In this document: one piece after another, positions 43,755 to 53,065 of the stretch
How positions within the stretch are numbered: position 1 is the stretch's first letter
How the letters are laid out: every line of letters starts with the position of its first letter
Assembly: GCF_046271865.1 (NCBI RefSeq)
Contig: NZ_CP176580.1
Span: 434,001-498,000, forward strand
Direction of reading: 5' to 3'
Source: Nitrincola salilacus
GTDB taxonomy: Bacteria; Pseudomonadota; Gammaproteobacteria; Pseudomonadales; Balneatricaceae
Length of the DNA stretch: 64,000 nt
The notes under the pieces: model-generated
The model's input: the letters and a program-made list of their open reading frames with translations, nothing else
What the model was told of the DNA's origin: nothing
Databases searched by the model: none
Position numbers and translations under genes: made by a program

Positions 43755-45527
43755 ATGAGGTTGGTGACGACAAACAGATTGCAGCAAGAGGAGGCGGAGC
43801 TTCGGCAGATTCTTCACAGTGAGTCTCTGTTTCCTGTATTTCAGCCGATCGTGGATCTTCAGACAGGGCTTGCGATGGGTTATGAGGCGCTCATAAGAGG
43901 GCCCGAAACCAGCCAGTTGCATTCGCCGCTGGAGCTCTTTGGCGCTGCCTTGCGACATGATCTGTTGCATCCGTTGGAACTGCTGTGCCGTAAGCGCTCA
44001 CTGGAGCGCTTTGCTCATCTGAAACCTGAAGGAAAGCTGTTTCTGAATGTGACGGCATCCCTGCTCAGCTCCCCTGATCATCAAAGCGGTTTTACTGCCG
44101 ACCTGTTGCGCCAATTGGGGTTGTCGCTGAATCAGATCGTTATCGAACTCTCTGAACAACACCCTTTTGATCATCAAGGTCTCTCCCTGAGTGCTGTTCA
44201 GCATTATCGTGAGATGGGTTTTCGAATCGCGATAGATGATCTGGGCGCTGGCTATTCCGGACTTAAACTCTGGTCCGAGCTGCAACCGGACTATGTAAAA
44301 ATTGATAAACATTTCATTCAGGGCGTAGACAGCGATCCGGTCAAGCGCGAGTTTGTTCGCTCCATTTGTAATGTAGGACGCAGCCTGCGCTGCATGATCA
44401 TTGCCGAAGGGATCGAGACTCTGGAGGAGTTGCGTGTCCTGCAGGGGCTGGGTGTGCAATATGGCCAGGGCTATCTGTTGGGATTGCCTTTGCCGGAGCC
44501 ATCGTTAGCTTTGGACGCGGGGGTGATTCGCGCTCGTCCGGCTGCGCTGGATGTCGCGGGAGATGTTACCGAAACAGCGCTATCGCTGGTGTGCCCGGTA
44601 GATGCCATGATGCCTGAAGATACCATACGTGGTGCTGGTGTTCTCTTCAGAGAGCAGCCGGAGTGGGGCTGCATTCCGGTATTGTCAGACAGCCGCCCTG
44701 TTGGTGTGGTGCGTCGGTCTGATCTGCTTGAGCTGTTTTCCACTCAGTATGGCCGCTCCCTGTTTGAGCATAAGCCGGTATCACGATTGATGCGGCGCGA
44801 CCCGATGGTAGTGGAGAGCCATACCCGCCTGGAGGAAGTTTCGCGTCTGCTGACCGATCAGAATGATCATAATCTGCAGCAGGATCTGGTTATCGTTCAG
44901 GATGGTTGTTATATCGGCATGGGTAGCGTACGTGACCTGTTGAAACGTATTACCGAACTGAAGATACAGAACGCTCGCTATGCCAACCCACTGACATTGT
45001 TGCCGGGGAATGTACCAATCAATAGAAAGATTGATGGTCTGCTGCAGTCCGGTGCTGATTTCAGAGTGGCCTATTTTGATCTGAATCACTTCAAACCCTT
45101 CAATGATCGTTATGGCTATTCCAGGGGAGATCAGGTGATCCGGCTGCTGGGAGACTTGCTGGGACAGTATGCCGAGCATCAGGAAAACTTCATCGGGCAT
45201 GTCGGAGGGGATGATTTTGTCGTCATTTTCCGTTGCCAGGATTGGAAAGAGATTTGTGAAGCGATCCTGAGGGATTTTGATCATCAGGTGCGCCACTTCT
45301 ACACGGATGAGGATCTGCAGCAGGGAGGGTTTCAGGGATTGGATCGTCAGGGGCAAAGTCAGTTTTGTCCGCTTCTGGGTCTGGCGGTGGGCGTTGTACA
45401 TCCCGATCCGCTCAGGTGTGGCAGCTTCCATGAGATCTCAGAGATGGCGGCACAGGCGAAGAAGGAAGCCAAACAGCAAAGTGCCAGCTGTATCTTCGAA
45501 TCCAGACGACGCACACTGACGGGGTGA
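43755..45527 (+). CDS. EAL-CBS-GGDEF cyclic-di-GMP signalling protein
   Basis: A cytosolic protein of about 590 residues. An N-terminal EAL phosphodiesterase domain (about 25-255) carries EALIRG, the LNV strand, DDLGAGYSG, KIDKHF and IAEGIET, so the catalytic set looks intact. Two CBS-like motifs follow (about 275-395), then a GGDEF domain with GGDDF as the A-site. CBS domains may sense adenine nucleotides. Start at ATG 43755 is preferred over a GTG 18 bases upstream, with moderate certainty. Whether it makes or breaks c-di-GMP overall is open. It converges with the Slam gene. Confidence 0.9.
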   Translation: MRLVTTNRLQQEEAELRQILHSESLFPVFQPIVDLQTGLAMGYEALIRGPETSQLHSPLELFGAALRHDLLHPLELLCRKRSLERFAHLKPEGKLFLNVTASLLSSPDHQSGFTADLLRQLGLSLNQIVIELSEQHPFDHQGLSLSAVQHYREMGFRIAIDDLGAGYSGLKLWSELQPDYVKIDKHFIQGVDSDPVKREFVRSICNVGRSLRCMIIAEGIETLEELRVLQGLGVQYGQGYLLGLPLPEPSLALDAGVIRARPAALDVAGDVTETALSLVCPVDAMMPEDTIRGAGVLFREQPEWGCIPVLSDSRPVGVVRRSDLLELFSTQYGRSLFEHKPVSRLMRRDPMVVESHTRLEEVSRLLTDQNDHNLQQDLVIVQDGCYIGMGSVRDLLKRITELKIQNARYANPLTLLPGNVPINRKIDGLLQSGADFRVAYFDLNHFKPFNDRYGYSRGDQVIRLLGDLLGQYAEHQENFIGHVGGDDFVVIFRCQDWKEICEAILRDFDHQVRHFYTDEDLQQGGFQGLDRQGQSQFCPLLGLAVGVVHPDPLRCGSFHEISEMAAQAKKEAKQQSASCIFESRRRTLTG

Positions 45528-45551
45528 TCTGGCAGGCGTTCTTAACGACGT

Positions 45552-46844
45552 CTAAAACTCCGAGGTCAGTCCGATACGGGCATAGAAGCGGTCGTAGGAG
45601 TAGAGCGTCAGATTGGACTCGCGTCGGGTATAGCCGAACAGCATCTGGGGTGAGAAGCCATACCAGTCGATACGGCGGTTCAAAAGATCCAGCTCAACAC
45701 GTCCTTCGACATCGCGACGCGTCTGTCGGAAAAAGGGATCAGGGGCTTCATACTCGCTGTAACGCCCCTGAACGCGTACTCCACTGATCCAGCCACCATT
45801 CCATTCATGCAGATAACGCAGGTTGATCCCAGGTTGCAGATAGCTTGAAGGCTTTGCGCTGGCGTCATAATGGGACAGGCTGAAGGAGAGATCCCAGCGT
45901 TGAGTGGGGGTTGCGATGTGGATAACGCGAGCTGTTGCTGTGCTCTGGTGGCCATCCAGGTAGCCCAGTTCGGGATAGTGAAAACTACGAACTTCCAGGT
46001 CGCCCGATAGCGCGAGTGATCGGCTGGGACGGGTGAAAAGCGTGCCTCTGGCCAGAAGTCCCTGGCGCTGCCTGCGATGCTCGTAATAGGTGATGTGAGC
46101 ACCTGCTTCCGCACTGAGATTATAGGCACCGAACTGCGCGCGTCGTCCACCATTGACCTGTGCATACTGAGCATCCAGCGCGCGACCGGGATACTCCTGA
46201 AAACTGCCGTACATGCGGGCAAACCAGTCTGGATTGCTGGGAAGTGGCAGGTGCAGATCGGCAGAGCCGGCAACTCCCCAGACGGTTTCAGCTTGATCCT
46301 GATCATTGCGAATGAAAGGCAAACCACCGATATAGATCACATCACTACTGGTTGTTTGTGTCGGGTTGGTGTCTGAAGTCAGCTCCAGATTCAGGCGTAA
46401 GGTTGGTTCGCGCTCACGGATCTGTGACAACATCTGATAGATGTTGCGCTGCGCGCCAATGGGTAGTTCAGCCGCCAGTACCTGCTCATAATGGTAGCGA
46501 GCACCCTGTAGATCACCGTTACGCTGCAGTGCCAGTGCCAGCTCAAGTCTTGGGCGGATCAGTGATGGATCTCGTGCCAGCATCAATCGGAACTCATCTG
46601 CTGCCAGTGTGTGCTGCTCCTGCTGCATGTAACTCATGCCGAGGATGAACAGCACTTCCAGTGGCGGCTCGTTCATCTGTCTGTAGGGGTGCAGGAATTC
46701 AATCAGTGCCTCATGCTCTGAGGCCCTGAACAGGATATCGGCATGAGCAAGTGCGGCTTGCAGACTATCGGCTCGAGCGGTTGCAGCGGATGTGGTTGAA
46801 ACAACGGCAATCAGCAGGAGCAGAATGAGTACTGTTTTTTTCAC
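45552..46844 (-). CDS. Slam-type outer-membrane lipoprotein translocator (type XI secretion)
   Basis: A 430-residue outer-membrane protein of the surface lipoprotein assembly modifier family (DUF560). Signal peptide (about 1-25), a tetratricopeptide-like periplasmic domain (about 30-150: LEVLFILGMSYMQQEQ, ELALALQRNGDLQGA), and a 14-strand-like barrel ending in RIGLTSEF. Slam proteins move specific lipoproteins to the cell surface. The divergent lipoprotein gene 267 bases away has the features of a substrate. No TonB receptor is adjacent. Confidence 0.85.
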   Translation of the reverse strand: MKKTVLILLLLIAVVSTTSAATARADSLQAALAHADILFRASEHEALIEFLHPYRQMNEPPLEVLFILGMSYMQQEQHTLAADEFRLMLARDPSLIRPRLELALALQRNGDLQGARYHYEQVLAAELPIGAQRNIYQMLSQIREREPTLRLNLELTSDTNPTQTTSSDVIYIGGLPFIRNDQDQAETVWGVAGSADLHLPLPSNPDWFARMYGSFQEYPGRALDAQYAQVNGGRRAQFGAYNLSAEAGAHITYYEHRRQRQGLLARGTLFTRPSRSLALSGDLEVRSFHYPELGYLDGHQSTATARVIHIATPTQRWDLSFSLSHYDASAKPSSYLQPGINLRYLHEWNGGWISGVRVQGRYSEYEAPDPFFRQTRRDVEGRVELDLLNRRIDWYGFSPQMLFGYTRRESNLTLYSYDRFYARIGLTSEF

Positions 46845-47111
46845 TCGGTTGACCTATGCTGGAAAGGGGTGAAGACAGGTTAATCCGAGGATTGCCTGTT
46901 TCTCGTCCTGCGCAGACTAGCAGCCGGCAGGCGTTACGCCAAGTCTCGGGTATAAATTACTCCAACTGCAAGTACGGTAAAGTTTATTGCTGATATTGCA
47001 TTACAGTCTGTATTGGCTTTAGTATCAGAGTCCTATGCTGCGGTGGCGCTCGTCTGATTCAGCTTTTGATCAGCCGTCGAGCTCTGAGCGGACTCAACAT
47101 GGAGAATGTGA

Positions 47112-48344
47112 ATGAAGCCTTTCCGAGCACCTTTTCAACTGACTGCCCTTACAGTCGCAACGCTGATGCTGGCGGGTTGCGGCGGGGGAGGTTCGAGCAA
47201 TACCATTCCTTCCTTTCCGTCTCCCGGTACGCCGTCACAGCCGCCTGCCAATCAGGATCCCGTGATTGCACCGGATATTGAAGTACCTTCTCAGAGCGGA
47301 ACAGTGCGCAAGGGTAACTCCTATTCGCTGGTGATGGATCTGACCGTGGTTCAGCCAGAGCCCGAACCAGAGCCAGAGCCTGAACCAGAACCAGATCCGG
47401 ATGATCCTGATTTTTCTCCAGAACCGCCTGATCCGGATCCTGATGCTCCAGAGCCAGAACCAGAGCCGGAACCAGAACCCGTCCCACCTATTCCCTATGG
47501 CAGTAACCTGGTGTTCGACACACTGGCGGACTTCAATGTGGTGCGAGACAGCAGTGGCCAGATTACGCGCATTGTATTGAATTCGGAAAATGCCTCAAGA
47601 ACTGGTAATCAGCTGGTGCTGGATCGTTCCAACCCGATGATTGAGGTGTTTGAGGAGATCAACGGCGGTGTGCGCGTTATTTATAATGACGAGATAGCCG
47701 AGCACCGTACCGAGCTGATCCTGCTCAACAAGCTGCCGAGTGTGGATCGCAACACCAAACAGCCGATGGGTGAAACTGCTTACGACTACCTGACATTGGG
47801 TAGCTGGAGCGATGTGGCGGGTCCAGAGCGGGAAACAGTTGGCGTGGTTGGTACGTTCATCGTTGGTAACACAACACTGCCAGAAAATATGCCGACAACC
47901 GGTACCTGGACCTATAGTGGAACAGCCGTTGGACAGTATATGGTGCCGTCGAATAATCCTGATATTGGACAATACTGGCGCACACTGGCCAATATGGAGG
48001 CTGAGGCTAACTTCCTTACAGGTAATATCGAACTGACCACTACTGATACTATTATGGTCGATGGGCTCAGTCTGGATGATTATTATCTGGATATGGGGGT
48101 TGTGCTGCCAGGCTTTATCTATGCGCCGATGCTGGATCTGCGCGGTGAGTTGACCATCAACGGCAGTGATCTGGGTGGAGAGGTGTATACCATCAATAAC
48201 CCTGATTTCATGCGTGGTAATATTGATGGTCGCTTCTTTGGTCCCGCAGCAGACGAAATTGGTGGAGTCTTTGGTTTGACCAATCCGGATCCTTTCGAGA
48301 CCGAACGCCACTTTTTCGGAAGCTTTGGCGGGCAAAAAGAATAA
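47112..48344 (+). CDS. Surface lipoprotein, probable Slam substrate with TbpB-like C-terminal barrel
   Basis: A 410-residue lipoprotein. Lipobox LAGC, Cys23, followed by Gly-rich and Pro-rich tether. A Pro-Glu/Pro-Asp repeat linker spans about 83-125. The C-terminal half is a beta-barrel domain with GRFFGPAADEIGGVFG and FFGSFGGQKE at the end, the pattern of transferrin-binding-protein-like/Slam-dependent surface lipoproteins. Ligand unknown. The divergent Slam gene is its likely exporter. AGAATG-type weak ribosome site upstream. Followed by a terminator. Confidence 0.82.
   Translation: MKPFRAPFQLTALTVATLMLAGCGGGGSSNTIPSFPSPGTPSQPPANQDPVIAPDIEVPSQSGTVRKGNSYSLVMDLTVVQPEPEPEPEPEPEPDPDDPDFSPEPPDPDPDAPEPEPEPEPEPVPPIPYGSNLVFDTLADFNVVRDSSGQITRIVLNSENASRTGNQLVLDRSNPMIEVFEEINGGVRVIYNDEIAEHRTELILLNKLPSVDRNTKQPMGETAYDYLTLGSWSDVAGPERETVGVVGTFIVGNTTLPENMPTTGTWTYSGTAVGQYMVPSNNPDIGQYWRTLANMEAEANFLTGNIELTTTDTIMVDGLSLDDYYLDMGVVLPGFIYAPMLDLRGELTINGSDLGGEVYTINNPDFMRGNIDGRFFGPAADEIGGVFGLTNPDPFETERHFFGSFGGQKE
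47354..47490 (+). repeat. Pro-Glu/Pro-Asp coding repeat in the surface lipoprotein gene
   Basis: Repeated GAR-CCN and GAT-CCN codons encode the Pro-Glu tether of the lipoprotein, interrupted by DPDDPDFS. Such tracts vary in copy number between strains and stretch the protein away from the membrane. Confidence 0.85.
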
Positions 48345-48401
48345 CCATGCCTGGGTGATTGTTCCGGGTACTACCCGGTTCAACTCAAGTGCAAACCCGA
48401 A

Positions 48402-48432
48402 TGCCGGGCTGGTGACAGTCCGGCATTTTTGC
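48402..48432 (+). terminator. Terminator after the surface lipoprotein gene
   Basis: Eight-pair stem AATGCCGG/CCGGCATT followed by TTT. A second CCGGG...CCCGG dyad lies 30 bases upstream. Confidence 0.7.
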
Positions 48433-48495
48433 TTGAACGCCGTGCATTTTTGTTCTGCATTTTATGTCATGGTCAACTTTTGAAAAGGACAATGT

Positions 48496-49152
48496 GTGAA
48501 GAGTACGACTGCCAGCTGGCAACCCTCTTTTGGGTCTGATGACTTCAATACGGATGAGGATAAGCAATCCTATAAGGGTTTTCTGAATATCCATAGCCTG
48601 ACGTTGACGCATGCCTGTTTTCGGGGCGGTGAGATCAGCGTCCAGCGCGAACTGCTACGCAGAGGGGATGCAGCAGCTGTGCTGCTGTTTGATCCACTTC
48701 AGGATGCTGTCGTATTAATAGAACAGTTCAGAGTGGGTGCACTGAAAGCGCCAGCCGGACCCTGGTTGCTGGAGTTGGTGGCCGGTATCATCGAGCCAGG
48801 CGAGACGCCTGAAGAGGTCGCAAAACGGGAAACGCTTGAAGAAGCAGGGCTTGAAGTGCATCATCTTAAACATATAACCCGTTATCTGCCGAGTCCCGGT
48901 GGATGTGATGAATGGCTGGATCTGCTGTGTGGCTATGTTGATGGCTCCAAAGCTGAGGGGATTCATGGTCTGGCCGGAGAAGGAGAAGATATCAAGGTCC
49001 ACCTGCTCAGTGCCGAACAGGCATTTGAACTGGTAAATACAGGTGTGATCAACAATGCGGCAGCCATTATTGCACTGCAATGGCTTCAGCTCAGGCACGA
49101 TGAGGTGCTGGCTGAAGGGGTAGCCCTGATGCGGAGAATCGATGAAGCGTAA
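48496..49152 (+). CDS. nudF: ADP-ribose pyrophosphatase NudF
   Basis: A 218-residue Nudix enzyme splitting ADP-ribose to AMP and ribose 5-phosphate. Nudix box GIIEPGETPEEVAKRE then TLEEAGLE, preceded by VLIEQFRVGAL and followed by the ADP-ribose-type YLPSPGG. Uses GTG with AAGGA upstream; an overlapping ATG is in another frame. First of nudF-yqiB-cpdA-yqiA-parE, the same order as E. coli. It overlaps yqiB by 11 bases. Confidence 0.93.
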   Translation: MKSTTASWQPSFGSDDFNTDEDKQSYKGFLNIHSLTLTHACFRGGEISVQRELLRRGDAAAVLLFDPLQDAVVLIEQFRVGALKAPAGPWLLELVAGIIEPGETPEEVAKRETLEEAGLEVHHLKHITRYLPSPGGCDEWLDLLCGYVDGSKAEGIHGLAGEGEDIKVHLLSAEQAFELVNTGVINNAAAIIALQWLQLRHDEVLAEGVALMRRIDEA

Positions 49153-49585
49153 ATATGTTCCGGACCTGACCAGGCAGATGGCCCAGTGTCAGATCAACTA
49201 TGCCCGAATCATGAAACTGCTGCCGGATTTTGAATCCTGCGATGAGCGGGAGTTCAGGGTGGGTATGGTGCAGCAACAAGCTGTTGTCCGAATAGAGATA
49301 GATGAACGCTTCAGATATACCAGTACGCTGCTGCTGTCCTATGTGCATGAATCGGATTCCCGCTGGCTTGAGGCACCGCAACTGATTGTGCGCCTGTATC
49401 ATGATGCACGTATGGCAGAAGTAATCTGTCTCAAGCGTCGCCGCCAACTCAGCGGCGTTTACCCCTACCCCAATGGTGAGATGCATCAGCCTGATGAAAA
49501 ACAACAGCTGAACCAGTATCTCGGCGAGTGGTTGAATCTGTGTCTTGATCACGGATTTGAGATGGAACCCGTTCTGGCTGACTGA
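49142..49585 (+). CDS. yqiB: DUF1249 family protein YqiB
   Basis: A 147-residue soluble protein of the DUF1249 (YqiB) family: YVPDLTRQMAQCQINYARIMKLLPD start and the CLKRRRQLSGVYPYPN segment. Always found next to nudF and cpdA; no proven function. Two bases before cpdA. Confidence 0.9.
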   Translation: MKRKYVPDLTRQMAQCQINYARIMKLLPDFESCDEREFRVGMVQQQAVVRIEIDERFRYTSTLLLSYVHESDSRWLEAPQLIVRLYHDARMAEVICLKRRRQLSGVYPYPNGEMHQPDEKQQLNQYLGEWLNLCLDHGFEMEPVLAD

Positions 49586-49587
49586 CT

Positions 49588-50361
49588 ATGCGCTATTTAC
49601 TCCAGATAAGTGATTGTCATATATCGCCGGAACCCGGTGGTCATTATTATGAACGCGACAGTGAGTTTCTCCTGAAGCGAGTGGTGGCGCATGCGCTCTC
49701 GTTGGGTATATCCTTTGATGCTGTGCTGCTCAGTGGAGATCTGGTACACCATGGTGAGCTCTCCGCTTATGAGCGTCTGCTGCAGACGATTCAGCCCCTG
49801 CCTGGCGTGCGTTGCTGGGTGGCAGGGAATCACGACAACAGTGAGCAGATGGATCGTTTTGATATCTCGGTGCTGAAACAGTCTGAACTGCGTCTTGGTC
49901 GCTGGCGGATGCTGTTGCTGGATTCGAACCATCTACCGGATGGTAAAGGTAGTGGATCGATTTCACCGGATTCTCTGGAGTGGCTGGAAAGCACTTTATC
50001 AAAGCATACGGATGCCCCTACCCTGATCGCCCTGCATCACAACCCATTGCCGATCGGGACTCCCTGGCAGGATCAGATCATGTTGGCAAATGCAGAAGAA
50101 TTCTGGAATCGAGTAAAGCCTCACTCACAGGTCAAAGGTGTGCTGTGTGGACATGTGCATCAGGCGCTGGAGCTGCAATATGCCGGTATCACCATGTGGT
50201 CTGCACCCTCGACTGCCGTACAGTTCAAACCGGGGATGCTGACGGTGACCACAGAGGATGACCCTCAGGCTGGTCTGCCTGGCTATCGCTGGTATGAGCT
50301 GCACTCAGATGGGCAGATTGTGGCTCATCTTGAGCGTGTACAGGATGCATTTGAAGCGTAA
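49588..50361 (+). CDS. cpdA: 3',5'-cyclic-AMP phosphodiesterase CpdA
   Basis: A 257-residue class III metallophosphatase that hydrolyses cAMP. Metal-binding motifs QISDCHI, LSGDLVHHGE, VAGNHD, ALHHNPLPIG and CGHVHQ are all present. It may counter cAMP made by the membrane cyclase at 5.1 kb. Part of the nudF-parE operon. Confidence 0.94.
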   Translation: MRYLLQISDCHISPEPGGHYYERDSEFLLKRVVAHALSLGISFDAVLLSGDLVHHGELSAYERLLQTIQPLPGVRCWVAGNHDNSEQMDRFDISVLKQSELRLGRWRMLLLDSNHLPDGKGSGSISPDSLEWLESTLSKHTDAPTLIALHHNPLPIGTPWQDQIMLANAEEFWNRVKPHSQVKGVLCGHVHQALELQYAGITMWSAPSTAVQFKPGMLTVTTEDDPQAGLPGYRWYELHSDGQIVAHLERVQDAFEA

Positions 50362-50374
50362 TACTGGAGAGCAG

Positions 50375-51028
50375 ATGCTGACCTCGAATCTGATCTATAT
50401 TCATGGCTTTAACAGCTCGCCCCAGTCCTGGAAAGCGAGGTTGCTACAGGCCGGTATGCAGAGGCTTGGACTGGCGGATCAGTTGCAGGTGCCCGAGCTG
50501 TCGCATTGGCCAGCTCAGGCGATGGAGCAACTGAAACAACTGGTGGCACAATCGACACGCCCCGTGACGCTGATCGGCAGTTCACTGGGGGGTTACTACG
50601 CCAACTGGCTGGTAGAGAGTCAGCCGGATCTGAGAGCCGTGCTGGTCAACCCTGCCGTTGCCCCCTATCGTTTGCTGGAGGCGTGGCTGGGCGAAAATGA
50701 AAACCTCTACAACCACGAGCGCTATCATCTTACCCGTGAACATCTGTTACAGTTGCAGATGCTGGATACACAGCGGATACAGGATCCCTCACGTTATCTG
50801 CTGCTGGTGCAGACAGCCGATGAAACACTTGATTATCGGGACGCTGTGAATAAATATGCCGCTTGCACCCAGTTTGTGCAGGAAGGTGGTAGTCATGGTT
50901 TTGAGCAGTTTGAAAAACTGATCCCGGCTATCTATGCCTTTGCCGAAGGGCGGATCGATCTTCCGCCAGCAACACCCTTACCCGTTGTAACGCCTGAACA
51001 GGAAAACAGAGCTGATGAAGCAATATAA
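50375..51028 (+). CDS. yqiA: YqiA-type esterase
   Basis: A 217-residue alpha/beta hydrolase. IYIHGFNSSPQSWK start, nucleophile in GSSLGG, acid Asp near QTADETLDY and His in EGGSHGFEQFE. E. coli YqiA cleaves acyl-CoA and p-nitrophenyl esters. Start at 50375 (MLTSNLIYIHGF), with GGAGAG upstream; an extension into cpdA is spurious. Overlaps parE by 14 bases. Confidence 0.93.
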   Translation: MLTSNLIYIHGFNSSPQSWKARLLQAGMQRLGLADQLQVPELSHWPAQAMEQLKQLVAQSTRPVTLIGSSLGGYYANWLVESQPDLRAVLVNPAVAPYRLLEAWLGENENLYNHERYHLTREHLLQLQMLDTQRIQDPSRYLLLVQTADETLDYRDAVNKYAACTQFVQEGGSHGFEQFEKLIPAIYAFAEGRIDLPPATPLPVVTPEQENRADEAI

Positions 51029-52907
51029 TGCCGACGCGATAGAGGTCCTCAGTGGCCTCGACCCAGTCAAGCGCCGCCCCGGAATGTATACCGAAACCGA
51101 CCGGCCGAACCATCTGGCTCAGGAAGTGATCGATAACTCCGTGGATGAAGCGCTGGCAGGGCATGCCCGGCAGATAGATGTGATCCTGCATGAAGACAGC
51201 TCACTCACGGTCAGTGATGATGGACGAGGGATGCCGGTGGATATCCATGCGGAAGAGGGTGTCAGTGGGGTTGAACTGATCCTGACTCGGCTGCATGCCG
51301 GTGGCAAGTTCAATAACGATAACTATACCTTCTCGGGTGGTTTGCACGGGGTTGGCGTGTCGGTGGTCAATGCCCTGTCGAAACTGCTCGAAGTGCAGAT
51401 CAGGCGTGACGGCAATATCTATCGCATCGGTTTTGCCGATGGCGAAAAGGTATCTGATCTGGAAATCATAGATACCTGCGGCAAACGCAATACCGGCACG
51501 ACAGTACGCTTCTCTCCTGATCCGAAATACTTCGATACGCCTAAGTTTCATGTCGGGCGGCTGAAGCATATCTTGCGCGCCAAGGCAGTACTCTGTCCCG
51601 GCCTGAAGATTACCTTCACAGACCGCTCATCAGGCAAGCCTGAAAAGGAGGAGTGGCTGTATGAGGAAGGGCTGTCAGCCTATTTGAAAGGCACCACTCA
51701 GGTGTTTGACACCCTGCCCGAGGATCCCTTCACCTGTGTGCTGGAGGGCCAGGAGGATGCTGTTGAGTGTGCGGTGCAGTGGCTGGTCGAGGGGGGTGAT
51801 ATCACGGCCGAGAGCTATGTGAACCTGATCCCGACCGCGCTCGGTGGCACACATGTGAATGGCCTTCGGACCGGGTTGCTGGAAGCGATGCGTGAGTTCT
51901 GCGAATTCCGCAACCTGCTGCCGCGCGGGGTCAAGCTGACACCGGATGATATCTGGGAGCGCTGCTGCTATATCCTGTCAGCGAAGATGCGTGATGCCCA
52001 GTTCTCTGGTCAGACCAAGGAGCGTCTCTCTTCCCGCGGTATAGCCGCCTTTATCTCCGGTGCGGTCAAGGATGCTTTCTCGCTGTGGCTGAATAAGCAT
52101 GTGGAGGAGGGCGAAAAGCTGGCTGAGCTGGTGATCAGCAATGCGCAAAGGCGTATGCGCACCAACAAGAAGGTGGTGCGTAAACGCGTCACTCAGGGCC
52201 CTGCCCTGCCAGGTAAGCTGGCCGACTGCTCCGGTGCCGATGCCACGCAGGCTGAGTTGTTTCTGGTCGAGGGTGATTCAGCCGGTGGTTCTGCGAAGCA
52301 GGCGCGCAGTCGCGAGTTTCAGGCGATCATGCCGCTGCGAGGTAAGATTCTCAACACCTGGGAGGTTGATTCCGGTGAGATCCTCGCTTCTCAGGAGATC
52401 CATGATATAGCGGTTGCAATCGGTGTTGATCCGGGTTCGGATAACCTTGAAGGTTTGCGTTACAACAAGGTCTGTATTCTGGCCGATGCCGACTCCGATG
52501 GATTGCATATCGCCACGCTGCTGTGCGCGCTGTTCATTCAGCATTTTCGTCCACTGGTCAAGGCAGGGCATGTCTATGTCGCGATGCCACCCCTGTATCG
52601 CATCGATGTCGGCAAGGAGGTCGCCTATGCACTGGATGATGAAGAGCGTGATGCGATCATCGACCGTATTCGCGCTGAGCGCAAGAATGCGAAAATCAAT
52701 GTCCAGCGCTTCAAGGGGTTGGGTGAGATGAATCCGCTGCAACTGCGCGAAACCACCATGTCGCCGGATACGCGCCGTCTGGTACAGCTCACAGTGGATG
52801 ATGCCGACGACACCATGGAGTTGATGGATATGCTGCTGGCGAAAAAACGCTCAGGTGACCGCAAAACCTGGCTGGAAGCGAAGGGTAATCTGGCTGATCC
52901 GGCTTGA
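51015..52907 (+). CDS. parE: DNA topoisomerase IV subunit B
   Basis: A 630-residue ATPase subunit of topoisomerase IV, which decatenates chromosomes. GHKL ATP site (EVIDNSVDEALAG, VSDDGRGMPV, GGLHGVGVSVVNALS), transducer, and TOPRIM with EGDSAGGSAKQ and DADSDG. parC is not adjacent in the window. Last gene of the operon. Confidence 0.98.
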   Translation: MKQYNADAIEVLSGLDPVKRRPGMYTETDRPNHLAQEVIDNSVDEALAGHARQIDVILHEDSSLTVSDDGRGMPVDIHAEEGVSGVELILTRLHAGGKFNNDNYTFSGGLHGVGVSVVNALSKLLEVQIRRDGNIYRIGFADGEKVSDLEIIDTCGKRNTGTTVRFSPDPKYFDTPKFHVGRLKHILRAKAVLCPGLKITFTDRSSGKPEKEEWLYEEGLSAYLKGTTQVFDTLPEDPFTCVLEGQEDAVECAVQWLVEGGDITAESYVNLIPTALGGTHVNGLRTGLLEAMREFCEFRNLLPRGVKLTPDDIWERCCYILSAKMRDAQFSGQTKERLSSRGIAAFISGAVKDAFSLWLNKHVEEGEKLAELVISNAQRRMRTNKKVVRKRVTQGPALPGKLADCSGADATQAELFLVEGDSAGGSAKQARSREFQAIMPLRGKILNTWEVDSGEILASQEIHDIAVAIGVDPGSDNLEGLRYNKVCILADADSDGLHIATLLCALFIQHFRPLVKAGHVYVAMPPLYRIDVGKEVAYALDDEERDAIIDRIRAERKNAKINVQRFKGLGEMNPLQLRETTMSPDTRRLVQLTVDDADDTMELMDMLLAKKRSGDRKTWLEAKGNLADPA

Positions 52908-53065
52908 TGCAAAATCGCGTCCATCGTCCATATTCGCCATTCCCGTCTATACTTGATGTATTGCTGATGTAGCAAGCAGTCAATCGCAGTACCTGAACAA
53001 CGTGTGCTGGTGCTGCGATTGTGTGTGAGCATCATCTAATGACTGGATCAACAGCGGAGTTCAGG

